Notes under the pieces: model-generated
The model's database searches: none
Told to the model about the DNA's origin: nothing
The model's input: the letters and a program-made list of their open reading frames with translations, nothing else
Shown: positions 9,657 to 20,194 of the stretch, one piece after another
How positions within the stretch are numbered: the stretch's first letter is position 1
How the letters are laid out: each line of letters opens with the position of its first letter
Position numbers and translations under genes: made by a program
DNA from: Pseudomonas fulva
GTDB taxonomy: Bacteria > Pseudomonadota > Gammaproteobacteria > Pseudomonadales > Pseudomonadaceae
Direction of reading: 5' to 3'
DNA length: 64,000 nucleotides
Assembly (NCBI RefSeq): GCF_023517795.1
Contig: NZ_CP082928.1
Span: 3,286,001-3,350,000, forward strand

Positions 9657-10832
9657 ATGGTGTCCGCAATGAAGATCAGTTCACGTGCCGCATACGCGAC
9701 TTTGCCGTTGCTCGCTGCTTTCGTGCTCGCCGGGTGCGATGCAGGTAAGCCCGGAGGTATGCCGCCTCAGGGGCCTGCGGAGGTGGGCGTATTCACCCTG
9801 CAGCCAAGCGATGTCACGCTGTCCTCCGAGTTGCCTGGGCGTACCACGGCCTTCCTGATTGCAGAGGTGCGTCCGCAAGTGGGCGGCATACTTCTCAAGC
9901 GTCAGTTCGAAGAAGGGAGCGAAGTCAAGGCAGGCCAGATTCTCTACCAGATTGATCCGGCCCCATATCGCTCCACCTTGGCGCATGCTGAGGCCACGCT
10001 GGAATCGGCCCGGTTGCTGTTCGAGCGTTATGATCGTCTGATCGAGAAGCGCGCTATCAGTCAACAGGATCGTGACGATGCGCGCGCGCAGTACCTGCAA
10101 GCAAAGGCGGATGTTGAAACAGCGCGCATTGACTTAGGCTACACCCGCATAACCGCACCTATCTCAGGTCGCATAGGCCGCTCCTCTGTGACTCAGGGCG
10201 CTCTGGTCACTGCCAATCAGACCGAGGCACTTGCCACAGTGCGGCAACTGGATCCCATCTACGTCGACATCGTTCAGCCCTCCACCGCGATCCTGCGCTT
10301 AAAGGAGGACATGGCTAGTGGTCGATTGAAAACCGCTAGTGAAGATCAGGTGCCGGTTAGCCTCACGCTTGAGAACGGCAAGGCATACCCGCATATGGGC
10401 AAGCTGCAGTTCGCGGAGGTCAGTGTCGACCAAGGAACCGGGGCAGTGACCCTGCGTGCAGTGTTCCCAAACCCGGACGGTACGCTATTGCCGGGTATGT
10501 TCGTGCGCACGCAACTGCAGCAAGGAGTCCGAGAGCGAGCGCTACTAGTGCCTCAGCGCGGCATCACGCGCGACTCAAGGGGTACAGCGACTGCTTTTGT
10601 CATCGACGATGACAATAAAGTGCAACTGCGTGAAGTGACCATCGACCGCAGTATCGGAGGGGATTGGCTGATCAATGACGGCCTCGAGCCAGGCGACCAA
10701 GTGATCTTGGATGGGGTTCAGAATGCGAAGCCTGGGGCGGTAGTCAAGCCCAAGCCTATACCCAATGGATCCAGTTCACCAGCTGAGGGCGAAGAGCCCC
10801 TTTCTCGTTCATCCGCTGCGTCTTCGCTGTAA
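9657..10832 (+). CDS. RND efflux adaptor, MexA/AcrA family
   Basis: A 391-residue periplasmic adaptor lipoprotein. It has a signal peptide with lipobox LAGC, then the MexA/TtgA core: ELPGRTTAFLIAEVRPQVGG, lipoyl half-motifs, a helical hairpin (about 100-165), YTRITAPISGRIGRSSVTQG and LDPIYVDIVQPS. It links the RND pump to the outer membrane channel, both encoded directly downstream. The start at 9657 or at the Met four codons later (9669) cannot be separated by ribosome-site strength. The gene order resembles ttgABC, mexAB-oprM and srpABC. Confidence 0.92.
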   Translation: MVSAMKISSRAAYATLPLLAAFVLAGCDAGKPGGMPPQGPAEVGVFTLQPSDVTLSSELPGRTTAFLIAEVRPQVGGILLKRQFEEGSEVKAGQILYQIDPAPYRSTLAHAEATLESARLLFERYDRLIEKRAISQQDRDDARAQYLQAKADVETARIDLGYTRITAPISGRIGRSSVTQGALVTANQTEALATVRQLDPIYVDIVQPSTAILRLKEDMASGRLKTASEDQVPVSLTLENGKAYPHMGKLQFAEVSVDQGTGAVTLRAVFPNPDGTLLPGMFVRTQLQQGVRERALLVPQRGITRDSRGTATAFVIDDDNKVQLREVTIDRSIGGDWLINDGLEPGDQVILDGVQNAKPGAVVKPKPIPNGSSSPAEGEEPLSRSSAASSL

Positions 10833-10841
10833 GGGGGCGTT

Positions 10842-13800
10842 ATGTCACGCTTTTTCATTGATCGACCGATTTTCGCCTGGGTTATCGCACTGGTCATCAT
10901 GTTGGCTGGTGCTCTCGCCATCCGCTCGCTGCCTATAAACCAGTACCCCAATATCGCACCGCCAGCGATCCAGATTAGTGGTAGCTATCCAGGTGCCTCC
11001 GCACAGACCGTTCAAGACACGGTAGTGCAGGTTGTTGAGCAACAGCTTAATGGTCTGGATAAGCTGCGCTATATCAGTTCGGCCAGTAACTCCGATGGTA
11101 CCTTCAGTATCACCGTTACTTTCGATCAGGGCACTGACCCGGACATCGCTCAGGTTCAAGTGCAGAACAAGCTATCACTGGCCACGCCACTGATCCCTGA
11201 AGAAGTCCAATCACAAGGGATTCGTGTTGCGAAATACCAGATCAACTTTATGTTGATCGTTGGGTTGATCTCCACCGACGGTCGCATGAGCGGCTACGAT
11301 CTGGGCGATTACATCGTGTCCAACCTGCAGGATCCTATATCACGCGTCAACGGAGTTGGCGATTTTATGGTGATGGGTGCGCAGAATGCCATGCGGATAT
11401 GGCTGGATCCCCTGAAACTCAACAGCTACAGCTTGACACCGCTGGACGTGAGTACCGCGATCAAGGCGCAAAACGTGCAGGTGTCCTCCGGACAGCTCGC
11501 TGGCCTGCCCACCCGCAAGGGGGTGCAACTCAATGCGACTGTGATCGGTAAGACACGGTTCGAGACTCCCGAGCAATTCGAAAATATCTTGCTAAAAGTC
11601 AACCCTGATGGTTCGCAGGTGCGGCTGCGCGATGTCGCGTCGGTCGAGCTGGGTGCCGAGAGTTTCTCTGTTCAGTCCAGATATGCTGATGGCGATGCAG
11701 GATCCGAGGGGAGTGCCGAACGGCCCTCTGCGGCCATCGCCCTGCGTCTGGCAACCGGGGCGAATGCTTTGGAGACCATGAACGGGGTGCGCGCAACCCT
11801 CAATGATCTCGAAGCAACGCTGCCCGACGGTGTGAAGGTCGTCTACCCCTACGACACTGCTCCAGTGATAAGTCAGTCGATCGAAGGAGTGGTGCACACC
11901 TTGTTGGAGGCCATCGCGCTCGTGTTTCTGGTCATGCTGTTGTTCCTGCAGAACTGGCGCGCGACTCTCATTCCAACGCTGGCAGTGCCTGTTGTGTTGC
12001 TCGGCACGTTCGGCGTCATGGCGGCATGCGGCTTCACCATCAACATCTTGACGATGTTTGGCCTAGTTCTGGCTATCGGCCTGTTGGTGGACGATGCCAT
12101 CGTGGTGGTGGAAAACGTGGAGAGGCTCATGATGGAGGAGGGCTTATCGCCCTACGATGCCACGGTCAAGTCGATGGGCCAAATTACCGGTGCCCTCGTT
12201 GGCATTGGCCTTGTATTGTCCGCGGTGTTCGTGCCGATGGCGTTCTTCGCAGGGTCAACGGGTGTGATCTATCGGCAATTCTCCATCACCATTGTTTCGG
12301 CAATGGCCCTATCGGTACTGGTCGCGCTTATCTTCACGCCAGCGTTGTGCGCGACTCTGCTTAAGCCTGCCTCGCACGATCAGCATCAGAAGAAAGGTTT
12401 GTTTGGAGCTTTCAATCGCGGTTTTGATCGAATGACCCTCCGTTATCGCAATGGCGTCGGGCGACTGCTGGGGGCCCGCAAACGAGGCATGGCGGCATTC
12501 GGTGTTGTGGTTGTGGGCCTGCTCGTGCTCTTCCCGATGATGCCAACTTCCTTTCTGCCTGATGAGGATCAGGGCATTTTGTTAGCTCAAGTGCAAATGC
12601 CGGCCAATAGCAGTGCAGAAAGAACTCAGGAAGTCCTGACTGAAGTGGCTGACTACTTGATCAAAGAGGAGGGCGATACCGTCGCGTCCGCCATGACCAT
12701 TGCTGGTTTCAACTTTGCCGGACGAGGTCAGGGCTCGGGTATGGTTTTCATTCAGCTGAAACCATGGAGCGAGCGGGAAACCGGCGCATTCGAGTTGGCG
12801 GATCGGGCTATGGCTCGATTCAGCCGCATTAAGGAGGGTTCGGTGATCACTTTCGCGCCGCCAGCCGTGATGGAACTGGGCAATGCCACTGGTTTCAATT
12901 TCTTTCTGGAAAACCGCGGCGGGCTCAGTCACGAGCAGTTGATGCAGGCACGTAATCAGCTTCTGGGTATGGCTAGCCAAAATCCTGCGCTGAGCATGGT
13001 TCGCCCCAACGGCATGAGCGACGAGCCACAGTTCCAAGTAGTGATTGATGATGAAAAGGTACAGGCGCTGGGACTGAGCATGGCCGATGTCAACGACACT
13101 ATGTCTGCAGCTTGGGGGTCGAGCTATGTCAATGATTTCATCGACAAGGGCCGGGTCAAAAAAGTCTACATTCAGGGCGATGCTGATTCGCGCATCGCGC
13201 AAGAAGACTTCGATAAGTGGTACGTGCGCAATAGCACTGGGCAAATGGTCTCTTTCGCTGCTTTTGCTACTGGAAAATGGGTCTATGGCTCACCCCGCCT
13301 GGAGCGCTACAACGGTGTATCGGCCGTGGAGATTCTGGGTTCACCGGCGCAGGGTACGAGTTCGGGCGAGGCGATGAATGCACTCCAAGAGGTCTCAGCT
13401 AAGTTGCCAGAGGGCATTCGAATAGCGTGGACGGGTTTGTCTTACGAGGAACGTCTGTCTGGCTCTCAAGCACCCATGCTCTATGCCTTGTCGCTGCTGA
13501 TTGTATTTCTATGTCTGGCAGCACTTTACGAGAGCTGGTCGATCCCTGCTGCTGTAATGCTGGCTGTTCCTCTTGGGGTAATTGGTGCTGTTGCGGCTAC
13601 TTTGCTGCGAGGACTGGGTAACGATGTGTTCTTCCAAGTTGGCCTGCTGACTACCATCGGTCTGTCGGCGAAGAACGCGATCCTGATCGTGGAGTTCGCC
13701 CGCGATCTTGTAGAGAAACAGGGAAAACCTGTAGTTGAGGCGGCGATTGAGGCAGCACGGCTGCGGCTGCGTCCGATCATCATGACCTCCCTGGCGTTCA

Positions 13801-14033
13801 CAGTCGGAGTGATCCCATTAGCCATTGCCAGTGGTGCTAGCTCAGGTAGCAAGCATGCGATAGGCACTGGAGTGATCGGCGGAATGATATCTGCGACCGT
13901 ATTGGCCATCTTCTTCGTGCCTCTGTTCTTCGTGGTGGTGTCAAGTTTGTTCGGCAGGAGTCGTTGCAACGCCAACGCCAACGCCAACGCGGAAGCGGTA
14001 AGCGGTCGAGTCGAAAAGGGAGAGCATGAATGA
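10842..14033 (+). CDS. RND multidrug efflux pump, MexB/AcrB family
   Basis: A 1063-residue inner-membrane proton/drug antiporter of the HAE1 family. The N-terminus [20 protein letters not shown] is typical. Twelve membrane helices are expected; the proton-relay aspartates are visible in [16 protein letters not shown] (helix 4), and the second periplasmic and membrane half ends with [16 protein letters not shown]. It is slightly longer than MexB because the C-terminus ends in a low-complexity NANANANA stretch produced by a hexanucleotide repeat. It sits 9 bases after the adaptor gene and overlaps the outer membrane gene by 4 bases. Likely substrates are solvents, antibiotics or biocides. Confidence 0.95.
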   Translation: MSRFFIDRPIFAWVIALVIMLAGALAIRSLPINQYPNIAPPAIQISGSYPGASAQTVQDTVVQVVEQQLNGLDKLRYISSASNSDGTFSITVTFDQGTDPDIAQVQVQNKLSLATPLIPEEVQSQGIRVAKYQINFMLIVGLISTDGRMSGYDLGDYIVSNLQDPISRVNGVGDFMVMGAQNAMRIWLDPLKLNSYSLTPLDVSTAIKAQNVQVSSGQLAGLPTRKGVQLNATVIGKTRFETPEQFENILLKVNPDGSQVRLRDVASVELGAESFSVQSRYADGDAGSEGSAERPSAAIALRLATGANALETMNGVRATLNDLEATLPDGVKVVYPYDTAPVISQSIEGVVHTLLEAIALVFLVMLLFLQNWRATLIPTLAVPVVLLGTFGVMAACGFTINILTMFGLVLAIGLLVDDAIVVVENVERLMMEEGLSPYDATVKSMGQITGALVGIGLVLSAVFVPMAFFAGSTGVIYRQFSITIVSAMALSVLVALIFTPALCATLLKPASHDQHQKKGLFGAFNRGFDRMTLRYRNGVGRLLGARKRGMAAFGVVVVGLLVLFPMMPTSFLPDEDQGILLAQVQMPANSSAERTQEVLTEVADYLIKEEGDTVASAMTIAGFNFAGRGQGSGMVFIQLKPWSERETGAFELADRAMARFSRIKEGSVITFAPPAVMELGNATGFNFFLENRGGLSHEQLMQARNQLLGMASQNPALSMVRPNGMSDEPQFQVVIDDEKVQALGLSMADVNDTMSAAWGSSYVNDFIDKGRVKKVYIQGDADSRIAQEDFDKWYVRNSTGQMVSFAAFATGKWVYGSPRLERYNGVSAVEILGSPAQGTSSGEAMNALQEVSAKLPEGIRIAWTGLSYEERLSGSQAPMLYALSLLIVFLCLAALYESWSIPAAVMLAVPLGVIGAVAATLLRGLGNDVFFQVGLLTTIGLSAKNAILIVEFARDLVEKQGKPVVEAAIEAARLRLRPIIMTSLAFTVGVIPLAIASGASSGSKHAIGTGVIGGMISATVLAIFFVPLFFVVVSSLFGRSRCNANANANAEAVSGRVEKGEHE
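13968..13991 (+). repeat. Hexanucleotide repeat AACGCC, about four units
   Basis: Three exact AACGCC units plus AACGCG near the 3' end of the RND pump gene, encoding alternating Asn-Ala. The six-base period keeps the frame, so gain or loss of units would change the tail length but not inactivate the gene. Confidence 0.8.
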
Positions 14034-15502
14034 ATCGCCGTCGAATGATATTGAGCTTTATGGTTATGACCTTGGTTGGGTGTAGCACTTTGGCGCCGGA
14101 GTACCAGCGGCCACAGGCGCCAATAGCTACTCGCTGGCCGGCGTCTGTCGAGACTCAGGCGAGTGATGGCGGTGGGGGTGAGGAGATTTCCTGGCGAACG
14201 CTTTTTGCTGATCCTAAACTCCGTGAGGTCGTGCAATTGGCGCTGGAGAATAATCGTGACCTACGGGTTGCCGCACTTAATATCGAGAAGGCACGTGCGC
14301 AATACCGAATCCAGCGCGCCGAATTGTTGCCCCAGGTGGATGTTACAGGTGGCCAAACGGCCCAGCGTACACCAGCTTCAGTATCCTACTCAGGCATTGA
14401 TGGTGTCAGTCGTTCCTACACCCTGGATGTCGGCATCAGTGCATATGAGCTGGATCTCTTCGGCCGTTTGCGTAGTCTTAAGGATGAGGCATTGCAAAGC
14501 TATCTGGCCACTGCGGAAACGCAGCGTGCGACCCAGGTCAGCCTTATTGCTGAGGTGGCTGACAGTTACCTTTCACTGGCTGCGGATCTGGATTTGCAAC
14601 GCTTGGCCCATAACAGCCTGAAAACACGGCAAGAGGCATATGATCTGCAAGTCGAACTTGTAGATGTGGGTAATTCGTCGCAGGTAGAGTTACGCCAAGC
14701 AGAGGGTGAGTTGGAAACCGCTCGTGCCGAAGCGTTGAGCGCTAATAATCAGGTTGCGCTGGATCGTAATGCTTTGGAGCTGTTGGTCGGTGCTCCATTG
14801 CCACCGGCCCTGGTTCCTACCAGTGGACAATTACCTACGATGTTGGGTGTGCGTGAAATCCCTGCAGGTATGCCGTCCGCTTTACTACGCAATCGACCGG
14901 ACATTCGTTCGGCTGAGCATAGTTTGATCGGCGCCAATGCCAATATTGGTGCGGCGCGGGCTGCATTCTTCCCGAGCATCAGTCTTACTGCTACCGCGGG
15001 CCGTGCCAGCGATGATTTGTCCAGTTTGTTCGCTGGTCGTAGCTGGAGCTTCGTACCACAAATATCTCTGCCGATCTTTACTGCAGGACGCCTGCAATCG
15101 GAACTCGAGGTTTCCGAGGTGCAGCGCAGTATCGCGCTAGCTGAATACGAGCAGGTTATCCAGACCGCTTTTCGCGAAGTATCCGATGCGCTGGCGGATC
15201 GGAGTGTGGTTGACGAGCAATGGGAAGCGCAGCGTAAACGCACCGACGCCGCGCAAGCGGCGTACGACCTGGTGCTGCTGCGTTACGAAGATGGCGTCGC
15301 AAGCTATCTAGAGGTACTGGATGCACAACGTACGCTGCTTACAGCAAGACAGGCGTTGATCCAGTCAGATGCTTCACGTCAGACCGCCGTTATCACCTTA
15401 TACAAGGCGCTTGGTGGCGACTGGCTAGAAGAGGCCAATGAGATACCGTCACTATCGGATCCCGTTCAACGGGTGGCTAGCATATCGACAACGCTTCCTT
15501 AA
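14030..15502 (+). CDS. Outer membrane efflux lipoprotein, OprM family
   Basis: A 490-residue outer membrane channel. The lipobox LVGC (Cys about residue 18) is followed by the OprM/NodT opening [17 protein letters not shown] and two TolC repeats, with [20 protein letters not shown] starting the second. It completes the RND tripartite system; its ATG overlaps the pump stop (ATGA). It is a different lineage from the MacAB-linked channel at 3592, so the island carries two complete sets of export machinery. Confidence 0.92.
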   Translation: MNRRRMILSFMVMTLVGCSTLAPEYQRPQAPIATRWPASVETQASDGGGGEEISWRTLFADPKLREVVQLALENNRDLRVAALNIEKARAQYRIQRAELLPQVDVTGGQTAQRTPASVSYSGIDGVSRSYTLDVGISAYELDLFGRLRSLKDEALQSYLATAETQRATQVSLIAEVADSYLSLAADLDLQRLAHNSLKTRQEAYDLQVELVDVGNSSQVELRQAEGELETARAEALSANNQVALDRNALELLVGAPLPPALVPTSGQLPTMLGVREIPAGMPSALLRNRPDIRSAEHSLIGANANIGAARAAFFPSISLTATAGRASDDLSSLFAGRSWSFVPQISLPIFTAGRLQSELEVSEVQRSIALAEYEQVIQTAFREVSDALADRSVVDEQWEAQRKRTDAAQAAYDLVLLRYEDGVASYLEVLDAQRTLLTARQALIQSDASRQTAVITLYKALGGDWLEEANEIPSLSDPVQRVASISTTLP

Positions 15503-15589
15503 GGTCGCAGGTGTCGGATGATTATAGGAGTGCCTCCTCGCTGAGTTTGCGCTCCACTAACCCGCCCAGAGCTGGTAAGAGGTGTTTTG

Positions 15590-16228
15590 ATGGCACGGCG
15601 TACAAAGAAAGAGGCCCTAGCTACTCGTGAAAATATCATGAATGCCGCAGAGTATTGCTTCAGCACCTATGGTGTATCGGGTACCGATATGGCGTCCGTT
15701 GCATTCCATGCCAATTGCTCACGAGGGGCTATCTACTGGCATTTTATTGATCGAGAGGACTTGTTTTGCGCTATCTTGGATCGCGCTCAGCCATTTCTCT
15801 CACCACGTCTTTGTGAGTTGCTTTCGGTTTCAAAGGAGCATGTTCTAGATTCATTGTGGGCGTGCCTCGATCAATACTTGCGCGATATAGAGACAGACGA
15901 ACATTTGCGATGCGCATTAAGTATAGTTATATACCGATGCGATTATTCGGACGAATTGGCAACGCACTTACCCTGCTGGCTTAATGAACAGCAATTACTG
16001 CTTGCTTTGATATGCAAAATTTTTGAGCGTGCCCATCTTCATGGCGAGTTGTCTGAGGGTGTATGTGTCAAGCAGTCTTCGGCGCTCTTGTGTTTCACGT
16101 TGATGGGGGCTATTGATTTCTTTATCTTGCGACAGAAAGGTCGACTTCAAATGGAAGGTTCTGCGGTTTTGCGTTCTTTTTTTGAAAGCCTGAGATCAGT
16201 CAAAAATAAGTATATGATTGATGTATAG
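15590..16228 (+). CDS. TetR-family regulator, TtgR/AcrR-like
   Basis: A 212-residue repressor. The start MARRTKKEALATRENIMNAA and the recognition helix SRGAIYWHF match the TtgR/AcrR/SmeT group of efflux regulators. The C-terminal half is helical and more divergent. An AAGAGG ribosome site precedes the ATG at 15590. It lies 87 bases after the outer membrane gene on the same strand, so it may be read through from the pump operon. Two TetR genes around one RND operon suggest layered control, such as a local repressor plus an anti-repressor; which of them binds the 26-bp palindrome is unknown. Confidence 0.88.
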   Translation: MARRTKKEALATRENIMNAAEYCFSTYGVSGTDMASVAFHANCSRGAIYWHFIDREDLFCAILDRAQPFLSPRLCELLSVSKEHVLDSLWACLDQYLRDIETDEHLRCALSIVIYRCDYSDELATHLPCWLNEQQLLLALICKIFERAHLHGELSEGVCVKQSSALLCFTLMGAIDFFILRQKGRLQMEGSAVLRSFFESLRSVKNKYMIDV

Positions 16229-16675
16229 ATGGCAGTTTGGTGGCGGTGGAATTCGCCTGAAATAGGTGCCCAGAACTTACTAAGGCTGGTGCGCGCAAAT
16301 GAAGTCTATGAGCATTCTCAATGAGCGATCTCCGAAGTAGTACAAAAGCGGCCCAGATGAATCCTACCAATTTTTAGTTGGATGCGTGGCCAGTTTGCCA
16401 CTTGATATTAGTGCGGGGCCGAATTGGTCGTCGCAGTGATAGTTTCGTAGGTGGGAATTGAACTGTGCCAAAAGTGCTGCGCGACTGCCTTCGCAGCTTT
16501 AAGAACGCTGTCACCTAGTCGTTCTGCTTCCCCCGATCTGTTAGACCTCCTCCTATGCATTAAGCGTAGGCCGTGGATGTCATTCGGAGCAGGGGGCTGC
16601 TAACCTTTAGTGGCCTGTACGTCTGGAGTACAGGCCGTTTACTAAAAGAACAGCCGCTTAAAGCAATCGAGTTGG
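16229..16675. other. Intergenic region, no gene seen
   Basis: A 447-base space between the TetR gene and the 3' end of the agarase-like gene. It has no credible coding frame and no tRNA. The only structure found is the inverted repeat at 16612-16636. Confidence 0.5.
16612..16636. terminator. Inverted repeat, possible bidirectional terminator
   Basis: Arms GGCCTGTAC and GTACAGGCC with a 7-base loop, flanked by TTAGT/ACTAA extending the symmetry. It lies between two convergent genes (tetR from the left, the glycoside hydrolase from the right). There is no strong T-run, so termination is only likely, not certain. Confidence 0.55.
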
Positions 16676-18868
16676 CTATCGAGACTCATCTGTAGAGCCG
16701 CCGCCAGCATGGACGTTTGCTTTAGTGACATCTCGGGTAAAATCTTCGAACGGAATGTCGGTGATGCCAACCAGGCCAACGTGAGAGTTCTCACCATCTA
16801 CGAGCCTGCCTGTAACTGGCTGATCGGCATATTGGAACCAATGTGTCCCAACAATCACGTTCTTGCTAGAGGCTGAGTTAACGAATCGTGCGTAAGCCTT
16901 GCCTCGCTCACTTTCGTTCTCTACAGCGACCACTCCACCGCCAAATGGCCCGCGATCAGATGACCCAAGGTGCCACTCAGTGAGCATCACAGGTTTGTCC
17001 CAGCGTTGAAATGCAGCAACGTCAAAGCCATGCTCTGGAAGTACTGAGTAGGTGTTGATGCTTGTCACGTCGGTGTATTTGGCGCTCATTTCCTCCACCT
17101 CTGGTGTGCGGACTGCCAGACGACCGCCAAGGAACATGTGGTTAGGGTCAGCTGCCTTTATAGCCTCCCCAACAGTACGGAAATACTGGGCGGCAATCAT
17201 TTTCAGAAACTCGGAATAGTCCGTTGCGATCGAGGGATGTGCTTCAGTTGGTTCGGGCGCAGCGAAGCCCTGACTGGAAACCTCTTGCCAGTCCTTAATG
17301 GTGATACCCCATGCATCTCCCAGCGAAGACGCATCGCCATATTCTTTCCTCAAGTGACCCAGGAAGGCTTGCTTGGCAGGACTGTCTTCTCCCTGGCGCA
17401 AAGTCCCCATAGGAATTGCCCAGCGGCCACTGGGGCCTTGACCGGCCCAGGCCAGTTCATTATCAGCGAAGTAACCCAGCAACCATGGATCATCACGCTT
17501 ACCTTTTGTAGCGATTGATACTGCGTCTCTCGTGGCCTTGAGAAAAAGCGGATCAAATGGGTCTGGCATGCGGCCCCAATAGTCGTATCCGGTACTGATG
17601 CTGTTGTAATTACCGTAGATCGAAATAGGAACCGTGTATGAAATCCGCTTCTCATTTATAAGTGCGGGGTCGCTCCAGTTGCCCAGTGTATTGAAGTGCC
17701 AGGCTTTAAGGCGTTCAATGGTGCGCTTGCGCCATGCTTGTTCGTAATTGTTACCTAGAGTTCTGGCGATATTCTGTGAGTATACATCCCACCACTGCCC
17801 ATGATTCAGAGTGTTGTCGCGCTGTGAACCGTTATCACTGCGGCTATCACCATGGCCAGTAAATTTTTTATTACTAAAATCCAAGTCTGTGAACATGAAT
17901 TCACGACCTTGTGTGTAAGTTCTTCCGTCCGTTAAATTTACTGCGTTCACCCCTAGGGAGAAGAACGCATACCCATCCGGTGTTACCAGATGCCACCGCC
18001 CATCTTGCTTCTGTGTTCTGAAGAATCCTGTCGCTTTCATGCGAGGGAGGTCAGTTCGGCCTCCATACTGATCAAGGCCTTGGGTTGTGTTGGTTTTTGG
18101 TTTTGCGTTTGCACGTTCTTTAAGTTCGTGATCATTGCTGATTTTTTCCGGCCAATGAGCGCGAGTGTACTGCCCGTATTTGTCCACGATCCCGGTGTAG
18201 GCGGCGCGTAAGTCCGCATCGTTATCGGTGATTTCAAGCTGGCCTAGCAGCAGTGTCTGATCTGCGCCGGGCTGAGGCATGGAAAGCTTTACAGATCCTA
18301 CTTTGCTGGTGTTGATAGCGCCGCTAGTCATTGTTGCCAGAACGACTGTCGCTTTACCATTATTAAACGGCATTGGGGGAGCTGCTTGCATGCCCATTGC
18401 TCTAGGGGACGTGCCAGCTAATGGGATTGACACGGTGAGAGGAGGGCCGGATGGAACTCCAATTGTGGTATTAAGATGCTGTTCACCTGACGCAATCTCA
18501 ATCTGAAGGGTAACAGGCCAAGGCATTACATTCTGAACGCGCAACCGCAGGCTACCGTCTTCTGGCCATTTCCATGGAGTATCTTTAGGCTTTACGATTA
18601 CTGAAGGAGAAGCGTTCGGATGAAAAATGGCAGCTACCATGTTGCTTCCGTCCGAAAGCTTTTGTCGGCTCTCGCTCAGAGTTACGCTCTGGGTATCTAG
18701 GCTGAATGACTCATTGACGTTTGCAAGATTTAATTCTTCTGCACTTGCATTAGAGATACTCAGCAAAACGGCAGCGACCAGCCCCATGGCTCTCTGGGCT
18801 CTCGCCGGTTTAGAGGCTAAGTCTGTATACGCAATCTTGCTCGGAGCGTATGTTTTTAAAAATCTCAT
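16676..18868 (-). CDS. Secreted agarase-like glycoside hydrolase
   Basis: A 730-residue predicted secreted enzyme. The ATG at 18868 is preceded by a GAGG ribosome site and gives a long signal peptide ending near SNASAEE (about residue 43). After an N-terminal beta-rich region, the catalytic part resembles GH50/GH42-like (clan GH-A) beta-agarases: YFADNELAWAG holds the likely acid/base Glu, and KPVMLTEWHLGS the likely nucleophile Glu about 200 residues later. It would cut galactan-like or exopolysaccharide chains outside the cytoplasm. It stands alone on the island, convergent with the upstream regulator and without visible sugar-uptake genes, so the true substrate is open. Confidence 0.78.
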   Translation of the reverse strand: MRFLKTYAPSKIAYTDLASKPARAQRAMGLVAAVLLSISNASAEELNLANVNESFSLDTQSVTLSESRQKLSDGSNMVAAIFHPNASPSVIVKPKDTPWKWPEDGSLRLRVQNVMPWPVTLQIEIASGEQHLNTTIGVPSGPPLTVSIPLAGTSPRAMGMQAAPPMPFNNGKATVVLATMTSGAINTSKVGSVKLSMPQPGADQTLLLGQLEITDNDADLRAAYTGIVDKYGQYTRAHWPEKISNDHELKERANAKPKTNTTQGLDQYGGRTDLPRMKATGFFRTQKQDGRWHLVTPDGYAFFSLGVNAVNLTDGRTYTQGREFMFTDLDFSNKKFTGHGDSRSDNGSQRDNTLNHGQWWDVYSQNIARTLGNNYEQAWRKRTIERLKAWHFNTLGNWSDPALINEKRISYTVPISIYGNYNSISTGYDYWGRMPDPFDPLFLKATRDAVSIATKGKRDDPWLLGYFADNELAWAGQGPSGRWAIPMGTLRQGEDSPAKQAFLGHLRKEYGDASSLGDAWGITIKDWQEVSSQGFAAPEPTEAHPSIATDYSEFLKMIAAQYFRTVGEAIKAADPNHMFLGGRLAVRTPEVEEMSAKYTDVTSINTYSVLPEHGFDVAAFQRWDKPVMLTEWHLGSSDRGPFGGGVVAVENESERGKAYARFVNSASSKNVIVGTHWFQYADQPVTGRLVDGENSHVGLVGITDIPFEDFTRDVTKANVHAGGGSTDESR

Positions 18869-19594
18869 GAATACCTCGGAACAGCTTAGTGTGTTCTGCC
18901 TGGGGGCGGAAATGGAAATAATAGGCAAGACACTAGTCGTCGCCTTTGGTTTAAATGTGCTGCTTCAGTGCTCTCCGGGCGCCGAGTCCAAGCTCCAAGC
19001 AGGCATGCCTAGCGTTGTGCTCTGGCATTTGCTAGCGGTATCGGCCGGACTTCTTAAGGTTAAATTGCCACAGAGAGATCTGGACGGGTTACATCCTGTA
19101 TCCAGGATTTTTTCCGCATAATACCAGATTGGCGGAGTAATGCGAATGATGGTTTCGCTATGGTTTGAGCGGATGAGGGGGGGAGGAGCGTGCCTAGATT
19201 CTATTGACAGCGGGCTCTGGTCATTACGTGAATTTTCGCCTACAGGTGATCGGCACCTGAGAATCTGAAGGGCCTCTACCTGGATGGTGTACTGAAATCG
19301 ATGGTGATGAATTGATTCGAACCCGGTGGATGGTTGAAACTTCAGAGGCTATTGTTGGTGAAGTCTCACCAGAGCGTTTGAGCATGTCGCTGCGAGTTAC
19401 CGGCTGTTATTCCGCGCTGCGTTGAGCAAGAGTCGTATGGCAGACTGGGCTTAGAGCGGGCGTCCAGTTTTCGTTATCGTCGAATTAGACGGTTTTCATG
19501 CATGAGGACTTTCTCGAGCTTGAAATTTGTACGGTCATGGTAGATGTCTTGGTGTATATTTTCTGGTGTTGTGCTGATTGCATTTGGGGCGAGT
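18869..19594. other. Long intergenic region upstream of agarase-like gene
   Basis: About 725 bases with no convincing gene. It holds the promoter of the glycoside hydrolase at its left and of tetR at its right, plus a plus-strand hairpin with a T-run at 19093-19113. The open frame at 18627-19121 is antisense to the hydrolase and looks like chance. Confidence 0.45.
19093..19113 (+). terminator. Intrinsic terminator-like hairpin
   Basis: The stem ATCCTG/CAGGAT with a 4-base loop runs straight into six T residues on the plus strand. No plus-strand gene ends here, so it may serve a short unannotated transcript or be the remnant of a lost gene. Confidence 0.45.
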
Positions 19595-20146
19595 ATGGCG
19601 AGACCAAAGCAGCAAGATACAAGTGCTTTGTCTGCAAAAGATATAATTATCGAGGCTGCTCTGGCGCTGATTCTCGAAGACGGTGTCGCGGGAGCAACCG
19701 CTAGACGAATAGCTGCAAAGGCGGGACTATCACCGGGCACTATCACGTACCACTTCAAAAGCATAGATGAAATACTTTATGCGGCCTTTTTCAAGACAAC
19801 TAACAAAGTAGCCGATTTTTACTATGAAAGGCTTAGTCAGGCCAAGGGGCAAGATGAAGCGAGAGAAGTCGTTGTAGATCTTATCTGCGGGGATTTTCTG
19901 ATGTCTTCGGGGCAGATGGTTCTTATTCTTGAGCTGTATGCGTTCATATCTCGCCGTCCTGAGTATCAGGCGCTCATGCATGGTTGGATGAAGCGAAGCC
20001 GAGAAGCGCTAAAAATACACTTTAGCGAAGAAGCTGCTAGAGGTGTTGACGCCTTGATTGAGGGTATCGTGCTTCACAATTTTCTGAATAACCGCTCGAT
20101 CAGCCGAGAGGAGACCTTAAGGCTGGTAACTGCAATAACAAAATAG
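19595..20146 (+). CDS. TetR-family regulator next to MFS transporter
   Basis: A 183-residue repressor. The start MARPKQQDTSALSAKDIIIE leads into a TetR helix-turn-helix (TARRIAAKAGLSPGTITYHF) and a short helical C-terminal domain. I took the ATG at 19595, the usual first residue of this type; an in-frame Met 51 bases upstream would add an odd hydrophobic leader. It converges with the MFS gene at 20195. The pair of palindromes upstream of the MFS gene suggests that this protein represses the transporter. Confidence 0.85.
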   Translation: MARPKQQDTSALSAKDIIIEAALALILEDGVAGATARRIAAKAGLSPGTITYHFKSIDEILYAAFFKTTNKVADFYYERLSQAKGQDEAREVVVDLICGDFLMSSGQMVLILELYAFISRRPEYQALMHGWMKRSREALKIHFSEEAARGVDALIEGIVLHNFLNNRSISREETLRLVTAITK

Positions 20147-20194
20147 GGAGGGTGCGCAAGTTCTACATCTCTCCCTAGATTGATTATTTATTCT

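Noticed and set aside
18627..19121. Plus-strand 164-codon frame
   Set aside because: It is antisense to the agarase-like gene 5' end for most of its length and shows no family features.
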